In this document: piece after piece, positions 1 to 5,229 of the stretch | Position numbering within the stretch: the stretch's first letter is position 1 | How the letters are laid out: each line of letters opens with the position of its first letter | Assembly: GCA_030690855.1 (NCBI GenBank) | Contig: JAUYFR010000348.1 | Span: forward strand, 1-5,229 | Length of the DNA: 5,229 nucleotides | Source of the DNA: Gallionellaceae bacterium | Lineage (GTDB): Bacteria > Pseudomonadota > Gammaproteobacteria > Burkholderiales > Gallionellaceae | Reading direction: 5' to 3' | Made by a program: the position numbers and the translations under genes | The notes under the pieces: generated by a model | Databases searched by the model: none | What the model was told of the DNA's origin: nothing | Seen by the model: the letters and a program-made list of their open reading frames with translations, nothing else

Positions 1-1587
1 TTCTTCACGCTCACCCGTGATCCGAATAATTGACACCACATTCGGATCAGCCGACTGGCCGTGATGCAAGGCGTTATCCAACAACACCGTGAACAAATCC
101 GTCAAACGCGGACGATCCAGCATTGCCGTCGGCAACACCCCGATATCAAGCGTCACATGCTGCGCGGCCAGTTGAGGAGCAAAGCGCTGCTGCAAGGCAC
201 TCACTACCGCATTGGCATCTTCCATTTTGACTTCGCCGCGCGGCGTTCCCGCTGCGAGATAAAGCTGAACATCACGCACCATGGTGCGTAAACGCGCCGC
301 GTCGTGCTCGATGTAGTCAAGCGAAGCGCAAACCTCTTCGTCGTAACACACCCCGGAAAGCGCTGAAACACGTACCCGCAACTGCTGCGCATAACTGGTC
401 AAGCGGCGCGTCGGCTCCATCAGGTGATGAGCGGACACATCGGCAAAACGGGTAAGGTCGGCGTTGGCACGCTCCAACGCGGCACTGCGCGAAATCAAAT
501 CCGCTTGCGCCCTCTTTTTTCCGGTGATGTCCCGGCTGGATGCGTATAAACACTTCCGCCCATCCAACTCGACCCCCACCACACTCACTTCTACATCAAT
601 CACACTGCGGTCTTTGCGTCGATGTAATGTCTCGAATACCGCATGGCTCTCCAGCAACTGTTTGATCGAGGCCTTCAACTCATCATGAGTCATTTTGGCT
701 TCCCAATCAGCAACATTGAGACGCTGAATTTCTTCTTGCGTATAACCCAACATGCCGCAAAAAGCATCGTTGGCTTCAATCAGATTACCCTGGTCATCCA
801 TGATGTGAATACCCTCAAGCGCGTTATCCATCATCACCCGATTGCGGTAAATTAAAGCGGCGGCGGCCTCTTCCTGTTGCGCCAGACTATCCAGCATGCG
901 GTTGAACTGTCGGGCAAGCTGAGCGGCCTCGTCGCCGCCGGACACCAGCACACGCACCCCTGATGTCCCCGCCTGCACGGCATCCGCCACCTGCTGGATA
1001 GCATACAGCCGACGGGTTAAATAACGCCCCGCCAGCACCGCCAAAAGAACGCTCAAGGCAATCGCAATCAGCGCGTACAAAATACCTTTTCGCTGCACTA
1101 ACGCAATCTCGGCCTGAAGAGAGTCCTGACTCAGACCAACCCGCACCCAGCCGACCTGATGTCCGGCAAGCATCACCGGATTAACCACATCGAGCAAACT
1201 TGCCGTGCGAAGTGTTATCAGCTTTGCTTCCGGCGGCAAATCGGTCAGGTACAGCCCGATTTTAGTGGGATCGTTGTGAGCCAGCACCTGTCCTTTAAGG
1301 TCAAGCACGATGATGTGGCGCAGATTGGGATAGCGCGAGATACCTTTGACGATTTCCTGCAATCCACTGTAATCCCGTGAAGCGACCCACACGGCCGACG
1401 AGGCGGCTACGCCGCGCACGAGGGCGACGGCCTGCTCGGATTGTCGCCCCATTTCCACGGCTTGCTGCCGACGCATCTGATCCAAAGCAAACAACGACAT
1501 CATCGAAGCCACAATCAGCACCATGCCGACGACCAGTTGCCGGCGCAGTGTACCGACCAATAAAAATATCAATTTTTTGGCCATCAT
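1..1587 (-). CDS. Membrane sensor histidine kinase (Cache-like sensor, HAMP, PAS, DHp, partial HATPase), 3' end outside window
   Basis: An open frame of 529 codons starts at 1587 and runs off the left edge without a stop. TM1 is at about residues 17-35, an extracytoplasmic sensor at 36-166 (Cache-like by size and layout; the family is my inference), and TM2 at 169-190. A HAMP segment follows to about 240, then PAS at about 251-362 ending in an SRDITGKK-type PAC motif. The DHp helix carries VSAHHLMEP with the phospho-acceptor at His387, and an N-box-like LLDNALHHG has Asn505. The G1 and G2 boxes lie outside the window. Position 388, normally Asp/Glu, is His. Two cysteines, 414 and 420, sit between the DHp helices. 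The first ATG overlaps the upstream stop in an ATGA; a second in-frame ATG follows directly. No good Shine-Dalgarno is near, so translation is probably coupled to the PhnD-like gene. The protein should autophosphorylate in response to a periplasmic cue and pass phosphate to an unseen receiver, which may lie beyond the edge or be fused to its C-terminus. Confidence 0.93.
   Translation of the reverse strand, partial: MMAKKLIFLLVGTLRRQLVVGMVLIVASMMSLFALDQMRRQQAVEMGRQSEQAVALVRGVAASSAVWVASRDYSGLQEIVKGISRYPNLRHIIVLDLKGQVLAHNDPTKIGLYLTDLPPEAKLITLRTASLLDVVNPVMLAGHQVGWVRVGLSQDSLQAEIALVQRKGILYALIAIALSVLLAVLAGRYLTRRLYAIQQVADAVQAGTSGVRVLVSGGDEAAQLARQFNRMLDSLAQQEEAAAALIYRNRVMMDNALEGIHIMDDQGNLIEANDAFCGMLGYTQEEIQRLNVADWEAKMTHDELKASIKQLLESHAVFETLHRRKDRSVIDVEVSVVGVELDGRKCLYASSRDITGKKRAQADLISRSAALERANADLTRFADVSAHHLMEPTRRLTSYAQQLRVRVSALSGVCYDEEVCASLDYIEHDAARLRTMVRDVQLYLAAGTPRGEVKMEDANAVVSALQQRFAPQLAAQHVTLDIGVLPTAMLDRPRLTDLFTVLLDNALHHGQSADPNVVSIIRITGEREE
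1584..1587 (-). promoter_or_regulatory. ATGA stop/start overlap (translational coupling)
   Basis: The TGA stop of the PhnD-like gene (1586-1584) overlaps the first ATG of the kinase (1587-1585). The second ATG (1584-1582) is in the same frame, so either start keeps the genes fused at the translational level. The nearest purine-rich AGAGG lies well over 10 nt upstream, which favours re-initiation by terminating ribosomes. This supports one operon and roughly matched synthesis of the two proteins. Confidence 0.8.
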
Positions 1588-2492
1588 TTGCGCTCTACCG
1601 TGCGCACCTCTTTCTCGAAACGCTTGATATATTCACGCACGACGTTATAGCTGGCGTCGTCGGCGGCATGAAAACGGGCCGTTTCCATGCCGGCGAGTAT
1701 TCTCCTGCCCTCCGGCGTTTTTGGCAGATCGAGCAACGCCTGTCTAACCCCTTGACGAATGGCTTCCGGGACATCGTCGCGAACCATCACCGAATTATTC
1801 AGCAGCGAAGGTGTTTCCCAGATCACTTTGAGCTGGGCAGCTTCGGCAGGATGATCTTTCTGAAACAAACGCCAGGGGGGAGGCCAGGTCGCGCCCGCCA
1901 CAGACTGTCCAAGATAGACGTTCATAATGGAAGACTCCTGCGAACCCACGTAGTTGTTCTGGATGTCCTTGTTGATGTTGATGCCGCTCTTGTGCAAAAA
2001 ATACTGGGGCATGATGGCCGCAGCCAGCGCAGTAGGGGACGGATAGCTCACCACTTTACCCTTGAGGTCGGCGGGTACTTTAATGCCGCTATCTTTACGC
2101 ACAATGAAGATACCCTTGAAATCTTCCGCGTCGCCCCACATCGAGATAACGTGATAACCCACCCTATTGGCCTCAAGCGTTTGCCAGGGATTTGGCATCA
2201 GGAATTCAGCTTCGCGGGCGCGGAATTTTTTCTCAAACGCCTGATAATCGCGCGAAGTTTCCAATTGAATATTCGCCGCCGGTACTTGACGATTCAGATA
2301 ATCGACAAGCGGCTGAAAAGTTTCGCTGAGCTTTTGCGGGTTGTAGAGCGGATGGGGAACCAGCCGGTAAATCTGCGACTGATTTTCAACCGGCGCGCTG
2401 CTGTACTGCAACGGCTTTTCGGCAGGTTGCTGCTCGCACGCGACCAGCAACACTGAAACGAGAAGGCAGGCAAGAGTGGCTAATCTGTTCAT
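1584..2492 (-). CDS. PhnD-like periplasmic substrate-binding lipoprotein, probable sensory partner of the downstream kinase
   Basis: A 302-residue solute-binding protein of the PhnD (phosphate/phosphite/phosphonate) superfamily, close to the usual family length. A lipoprotein signal peptide ends in lipobox Leu-Val-Ala-Cys, with Cys19 as the lipidated residue. The next residue is Glu rather than the inner-membrane retention signal Asp, so outer-membrane anchoring is possible. Visible family features are an early RLVPHPLYNP strand-loop, PNPW at 100-103, SYPSPT at 149-154 where PhnD proteins normally carry a Ser/Thr-rich anion-binding loop, and WPPPW at 203-207. The start at 2492 is preferred: it gives a compact signal peptide and has GAAAG 8 nt upstream. 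An in-frame ATG at 2516 would add eight polar residues and lacks a Shine-Dalgarno. No ABC permease or ATPase gene is nearby and the next gene is a sensor kinase. I infer a ligand-sensing rather than transport role. The mature part has no cysteine. The ligand is unknown. Confidence 0.9.
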   Translation of the reverse strand: MNRLATLACLLVSVLLVACEQQPAEKPLQYSSAPVENQSQIYRLVPHPLYNPQKLSETFQPLVDYLNRQVPAANIQLETSRDYQAFEKKFRAREAEFLMPNPWQTLEANRVGYHVISMWGDAEDFKGIFIVRKDSGIKVPADLKGKVVSYPSPTALAAAIMPQYFLHKSGININKDIQNNYVGSQESSIMNVYLGQSVAGATWPPPWRLFQKDHPAEAAQLKVIWETPSLLNNSVMVRDDVPEAIRQGVRQALLDLPKTPEGRRILAGMETARFHAADDASYNVVREYIKRFEKEVRTVERK

Positions 2493-2500
2493 GATTGATT

Positions 2501-2505
2501 CTTTC
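2501..2505 (-). promoter_or_regulatory. Ribosome binding site of the PhnD-like gene
   Basis: GAAAG lies 8 nt before the ATG at 2492. The alternative in-frame ATG at 2516 is preceded by a T-rich stretch with no Shine-Dalgarno match, so this site decides the start. The match to the consensus is only moderate. Confidence 0.5.
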
Positions 2506-2536
2506 GTGTGTTTCATTCTAGAAACAGCAGCTTAGC

Positions 2537-2554
2537 CACAGATAAACCCAGATA
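2537..2554 (-). promoter_or_regulatory. Tandem 8-mers spaced 10 bp, possible regulator site
   Basis: CACAGATA (2537-2544) and CCCAGATA (2547-2554) match at 7 of 8 positions, start exactly 10 bp apart, and lie 45-62 bp upstream of the PhnD-like start. Direct half-sites one helical turn apart are typical of response-regulator operators, and the position is right for control of the PhnD-like/kinase operon. Two short matches in A+T-richer DNA can arise by chance. I could not place a convincing -35/-10 pair beside them. Confidence 0.25.
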
Positions 2555-2566
2555 GTTCATTAGACC

Positions 2567-2691
2567 GTAGGTCGGGAATGTGCGAATGCGTTGGGGCGTT
2601 AGCCCCGTACGGCTTCGGCCCACCCCTTGCGGGTGCATCCCGACGTTTTTGCTGCATTTCGCTAACCCCGTCGGGATGAATCCCGACCTAC
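2567..2691. repeat. 125-bp intergenic inverted-repeat element, REP/MITE-like
   Basis: The ends are perfect 11-bp inverted arms, GTAGGTCGGGA (2567-2577) and TCCCGACCTAC (2681-2691). Inside are several stems: GGGGC/GCCCC (2593-2597 with 2602-2606), GGC-TTCG-GCC (2611-2620), CACCC/GGGTG (2621-2625 with 2631-2635), a perfect 10-bp pair CATCCCGACG (2636-2645) with CGTCGGGATG (2669-2678), and GTCGGGA/TCCCGAC (2670-2676 with 2681-2687). No coding frame of its own is credible. It sits between the receiver gene and the PhnD-like operon, where it could protect transcript ends or attenuate read-through. No stem is directly followed by a T-run, so it is not a canonical terminator. Elements of this GTAGGTCGGG type are, from memory, multicopy in many proteobacterial genomes; copy number here is not visible. 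Confidence 0.75.
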
Positions 2692-2706
2692 AACACACGC
2701 TGTTGT
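2690..2706. repeat. Small inverted repeat flanking the intergenic element
   Basis: ACAACA (2690-2695) pairs perfectly with TGTTGT (2701-2706) around a 5-nt loop. It shares two bases with the end of the 125-bp element and is followed at 2705-2717 by GTGCCCACCCTAC, which resembles one arm of another common intergenic inverted repeat. The partner arm is not present. It lies just after the receiver stop codon on its transcript, but it is A+T-balanced and lacks a T-run, so I do not call a terminator. Confidence 0.4.
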
Positions 2707-2734
2707 GCCCACCCTACGCCTGCCGCGCCTGTCG

Positions 2735-3184
2735 TTAATTTTTCTTCGGCAACCGCGCCAGCACAAACCAGTAGTTATCCAGTTGGCGAATGGCATCGAG
2801 GAACTGCTCCATATCCACCGGCTTGGTGATGTAACCCGCCGCGCCCAGCTTGTAAGATGCCACCACATCGCGCTCCACATCCGAGGTGGTCAGAACCACA
2901 ACCGGAATGGCTGTCAGAGCGGGGGCTTTTTTGATTTCGGCCAAAAATTCGCGGCCATTCATGCGCGGCATATTGAGATCAAGCAAAATCAAATCAGGCT
3001 GTGGCGCATCCTTGTAGTGCTCGCCCTGACGCCGCAGAAAGGCCAAGGCATCAACGCCATCTAACACATGATGCAGCGTACAAAAAACCTTATTCGCCTT
3101 CAGCGCGGAGCGCACCAGATTGGCATCAGCGGGCTCATCCTCCACCAGCAAAATATCAAAAGGACTGGCATTTTCGGTCAACAT
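2735..3184 (-). CDS. Single-domain response regulator, Rcp1-like receiver
   Basis: A 149-residue protein made of one CheY-like receiver and nothing else. All signature residues are present: acidic pocket Glu15-Asp16, phospho-acceptor Asp69 in LLDLNMP, Thr99 of the switch, and Lys121-Pro122. The spacing and the DLNMPRMNGREFL, AIPVVVLTTS and YITKPVD motifs fit the Rcp1 group, which partners phytochrome-like and other SHDxxxP histidine kinases. The start at 3184 has GAGGAG 9 nt upstream. The gene follows the PilJ-type kinase by 101 nt on the same strand, so that kinase, whose H-box belongs to the matching class, is the probable phosphodonor. With no DNA-binding or enzymatic domain it must act by protein contact, as a phosphorelay intermediate, or as a phosphate sink. 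It could also serve the second kinase at the left of the window. The family call is very secure; the target is unknown. Confidence 0.96.
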   Translation of the reverse strand: MLTENASPFDILLVEDEPADANLVRSALKANKVFCTLHHVLDGVDALAFLRRQGEHYKDAPQPDLILLDLNMPRMNGREFLAEIKKAPALTAIPVVVLTTSDVERDVVASYKLGAAGYITKPVDMEQFLDAIRQLDNYWFVLARLPKKN

Positions 3185-3193
3185 AATTCGCTA

Positions 3194-3199
3194 CTCCTC
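3194..3199 (-). promoter_or_regulatory. Strong ribosome binding site of the receiver gene
   Basis: GAGGAG lies 9 nt before the ATG at 3184. It is the best Shine-Dalgarno in the window and clearly stronger than those of both kinases, which would allow more receiver than kinase to be made from a shared transcript. Confidence 0.8.
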
Positions 3200-3285
3200 T
3201 TAAGACACACCGGACATCATGCGGAGATCACTCTGCAAGAGTCCCTTATGTATAAATCGTACCACGCCTGCCCCCACATAAGCCG

Positions 3286-5187
3286 TTACTCCCGTACCGG
3301 ATCGGGCAGCATCGGCAACTCAAAAATAAAGGCACTTCCCTTGCCCTCGCCTTCCGATTCCACCCAGATACGCCCTTGATGATGCTCGACGATACGCCTG
3401 CACAAGGCCAAGCCCATACCCGCCCCCTCAAAACGCTCACTTACCTGCAACCTGCTGAAAAATTGGAACAAACGATCTGCCTGTCGCGGATCGATACCGA
3501 TGCCATCGTCGCGCACTCGTACACACCAAATATGCTCGACCACCGCCGAATCAATCTCGATAAGTGGCGCCTGATTTACTTCATGATAATGCACCGCATT
3601 GCCGATCAGATTTTGGAAAAGCCGCAATAGCTCGTCACTACTAACAAACACCAGCGGCCATTCACCGCTTACCTTGATTTCTGCGCGAGATTGCAGGATT
3701 GCGGGCTCAAGAAATTCCAGCGCCTCATCCAATACCACCCGGCTTCCTATCCACTGCTTGGAATCGGCCTTACGTCCAACACGCGAATATTCCAGCAAAG
3801 AAACAATCATCGAATCCATACGCTTTGCGCCCGCCAATGCAAAAGCCAGGTTTTCGCGATTATCCTCATCCAGACTTTCCCGCAAGCCTATCTCCAACAG
3901 TTGCAAGTGACCGGCGACAGCACGCAAGGGCTGGCGCATATCATGTGAAACGCTGTAAGCGAACTGCTCCAGATCAGCATTGGAGCTGGTTAAAGCCTGA
4001 GTCTTTTCCTGCAAAGCCACTTCAATTTTTCTACGCTCGCTAATATCGCGAATAATGCCCAGTGCATGCCAGCTATTTTTCAATCTGATGGCGGAAATAG
4101 AAAGCTCTACCGGAAATTCCTCGCCGCTTTTCCTCATCGCACTGATCTCAAACGTCTTGCCGATCAGCTTTCCTTCGCCTGATTGCTGAAAACCTTTGAA
4201 ACCGCTGTGCGCCAAATCGCGTTGGCTCAAGGGAATTAGCAACGTATGCAGATTTTTGCCCACGGCCTCGTCCGCCGTGTAACCGAATATTTTTTCCGCC
4301 GCAGGATTCCAATAGATTATTTGCTCATCCGTGCCGATGATTGCGATTGCGTCTTGAGCTGCAGTGCTGATCAGTCTGAATTTTTCTTCACTTTCAACCA
4401 ACTCCATGCCCCGGCTTTCCAGTTCCAGCGTGCGTTGCTGAACCAACTCTTGAAGATGCCCCTGATGCAGTTTCAATTCATCCGTGACCTGTTGCAGCTT
4501 GCCGATAATGCTTCTGACATGTAGGACGAAGGGATGAAAAATCAGCCATGCTTCCAGCATTAGCAGCAACAATGTAACTAGCCAGAATATCGTCTCGGCT
4601 TTTTGCAAACGCCCGACGGATGCCTCGCCTTCCAACTGATAGAGGCGCACCATCTGGTCGAGCGCCGACACCAGCGTGGTCGGCGCAGTTTTGGTGATGT
4701 AACGCAGCGCAGGGTTTTCCGGTGTCAGCGCTGCATCACTCTGTTTGAGCAACTCTTGAACCGTTTTAATATAGGCTTCCACCTGCACATCAAGCGGATT
4801 TGAACCCTCAAAATACATGGCTCGTACAGCGGGTGACAACGTGTCGGGCAACCCCATTTCTTTGTCGCCATGCGTTAAACCATAATGCGAGCGTGCCATA
4901 AGATCAATTGCATCTTTTAACTTGCCGCGAACCGCTGCACGCTTTGCCTTGGGCGTGTTCAGCAACAAATTCGAGAAAAATGCCGTGCGCTGGCTGAGCA
5001 TGCGCTGTCGCCCGCTCACGTTGACCACCGCCGCCGTACTTTTCTGCTCGGAGATCACCAAATGCAGACTGATCCATGCCGCCGTTGAAAGCATGGCCAC
5101 CAGCGATAGGGCAATCGCATAACGCCAAGTCAGCGCGCGCGCGATACTTAGATCACTCATCCAGCCCGTGGCGTTTTCTTGGCTCAT
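3286..5187 (-). CDS. Sensor histidine kinase with PilJ/NarX-like N-terminal domain, PAS/PAC, HisKA and HATPase
   Basis: A complete 633-residue membrane kinase. TM1 is at about 23-45, followed by NVSGRQRMLSQR at 56-67, the hallmark of the PilJ/NarX-type N-terminal domain, which resembles the ligand-binding P-box of nitrate sensors. The extracytoplasmic domain runs to about 198, with TM2 at about 200-220. A predicted coiled coil (about 226-265) leads into PAS at about 270-378, ending in RDIS (380-383). HisKA carries SVSHDMRQP with phospho-acceptor His415 followed by Asp416. The ATPase domain has Asn530 (N-box), DGIGI with Asp561 (G1), and a GMGLAL G2 box near the C-terminus, so it looks fully active. 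The start at 5187 has GGA 7 nt upstream; ATG at 5160 is less well served. The receiver gene follows on the same strand and is the likely partner. The ligand is unknown: nitrate is only one option, as the domain also occurs in PilJ and many uncharacterised receptors. Confidence 0.95.
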   Translation of the reverse strand: MSQENATGWMSDLSIARALTWRYAIALSLVAMLSTAAWISLHLVISEQKSTAAVVNVSGRQRMLSQRTAFFSNLLLNTPKAKRAAVRGKLKDAIDLMARSHYGLTHGDKEMGLPDTLSPAVRAMYFEGSNPLDVQVEAYIKTVQELLKQSDAALTPENPALRYITKTAPTTLVSALDQMVRLYQLEGEASVGRLQKAETIFWLVTLLLLMLEAWLIFHPFVLHVRSIIGKLQQVTDELKLHQGHLQELVQQRTLELESRGMELVESEEKFRLISTAAQDAIAIIGTDEQIIYWNPAAEKIFGYTADEAVGKNLHTLLIPLSQRDLAHSGFKGFQQSGEGKLIGKTFEISAMRKSGEEFPVELSISAIRLKNSWHALGIIRDISERRKIEVALQEKTQALTSSNADLEQFAYSVSHDMRQPLRAVAGHLQLLEIGLRESLDEDNRENLAFALAGAKRMDSMIVSLLEYSRVGRKADSKQWIGSRVVLDEALEFLEPAILQSRAEIKVSGEWPLVFVSSDELLRLFQNLIGNAVHYHEVNQAPLIEIDSAVVEHIWCVRVRDDGIGIDPRQADRLFQFFSRLQVSERFEGAGMGLALCRRIVEHHQGRIWVESEGEGKGSAFIFELPMLPDPVRE

Positions 5188-5207
5188 AGTTTCATCCGAA
5201 AACGGAT
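5188..5207 (-). promoter_or_regulatory. Leader of the PilJ-type kinase: Shine-Dalgarno inside a small hairpin
   Basis: Just before the start codon, ATCCG and CGGAT (5203-5207 and 5194-5198 on the transcript) form a perfect 5-bp stem around a four-U loop. The GGA that serves as ribosome binding site (5195-5197) lies in the 3' arm, 7 nt before the ATG. Pairing would partly hide it. The stem is short and its effect is an inference. The remaining bases to the right edge show no promoter I can support. Confidence 0.35.
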
Positions 5208-5229
5208 TGTGCTCCCCTCGCCCGTTTAC

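Noticed and set aside
1377..2456. 359-codon open frame on the plus strand
   Set aside because: It lies antisense to the PhnD-like gene and the start of the second kinase, both of which have clear family motifs. Its translation is Arg/His-rich with no recognisable domain, as expected of a shadow frame.
2636..2650. TTTTT run after a G+C-rich stem in the intergenic element, considered as a plus-strand terminator
   Set aside because: The nearest complete stem (CACCC/GGGTG) ends 10 nt before the T-run, and no plus-strand gene exists that would need a terminator there.
2513..2880. Short minus-strand frames across the intergenic element and the end of the receiver gene
   Set aside because: They pass through the hairpin repeat or overlap the receiver in another frame, and their products show no recognisable motif.
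2705..3064. 119-codon plus-strand frame opposite the receiver gene
   Set aside because: The receiver on the minus strand has every signature residue. The plus-strand product shows no motif and no ribosome binding site.
3230..3242. ACTCT-GCA-AGAGT inverted repeat between the PilJ-type kinase and the receiver gene, considered as a terminator
   Set aside because: It is only 5 bp with a 3-nt loop and no T-run, too weak to separate the two genes into different transcripts.
3922..3957. H-box of the PilJ-type kinase reads SHDMRQP instead of SHDLQEP
   Set aside because: His415-Asp416 and the Pro are intact, and Arg/Gln at these positions is a common variation within the SHDLRxP kinases.
4246..4524. 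92-codon plus-strand frame opposite the PAS and coiled-coil part of the PilJ-type kinase
   Set aside because: It is a shadow of an intact, well-recognised kinase and has no independent support.

Overview
The window comes from a proteobacterium, most likely gamma- or beta-. The basis is the style of the signalling proteins (a PilJ/NarX-like sensor kinase, an Rcp1-like receiver, a PhnD-like lipoprotein), a G+C content of roughly half, and an intergenic inverted-repeat element of the GTAGGTCGGG type. No gene fixes the genus. All four genes lie on the minus strand, so transcription runs from high to low coordinates, and every one has a recognisable role in sensing or signal transduction.

Layout in transcription order. 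(1) 5187 to 3286 is a complete membrane histidine kinase: N-terminal PilJ/NarX-type sensor, two membrane helices, coiled coil, PAS/PAC, HisKA and HATPase. (2) 101 nt later, 3184 to 2735 is a single-domain response regulator of the Rcp1 type with no output domain and a strong ribosome binding site. (3) 2734 to 2493 is a 242-nt intergenic gap. It holds a 125-bp hairpin-rich repeat with perfect 11-bp terminal inverted arms and, nearer the next gene, a pair of 8-mers spaced exactly 10 bp apart. (4) 2492 to 1584 encodes a PhnD-family periplasmic binding lipoprotein. (5) 1587 to beyond the left edge is a second membrane histidine kinase (Cache-like sensor, HAMP, PAS, DHp, start of the ATPase domain). 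Its start codon overlaps the stop codon of the lipoprotein gene by 4 nt.

The region therefore looks like two adjacent signalling modules. One is a kinase and receiver pair that probably ends in a protein-protein output rather than in DNA binding. The other is a binding-protein and kinase pair in which the PhnD-like lipoprotein probably presents a ligand to the co-translated kinase rather than to an ABC transporter, since no permease or ATPase gene lies in the window. That arrangement resembles the known AioX/AioS arsenite-sensing pair, but the mature lipoprotein has no cysteine, so the ligand is unlikely to be arsenite bound by thiols. The second kinase also has His instead of the usual Asp/Glu directly after its phospho-accepting His. 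That is the most unusual residue-level feature seen here.

No tRNA, rRNA, CRISPR array, transposase gene or credible plus-strand gene was found.
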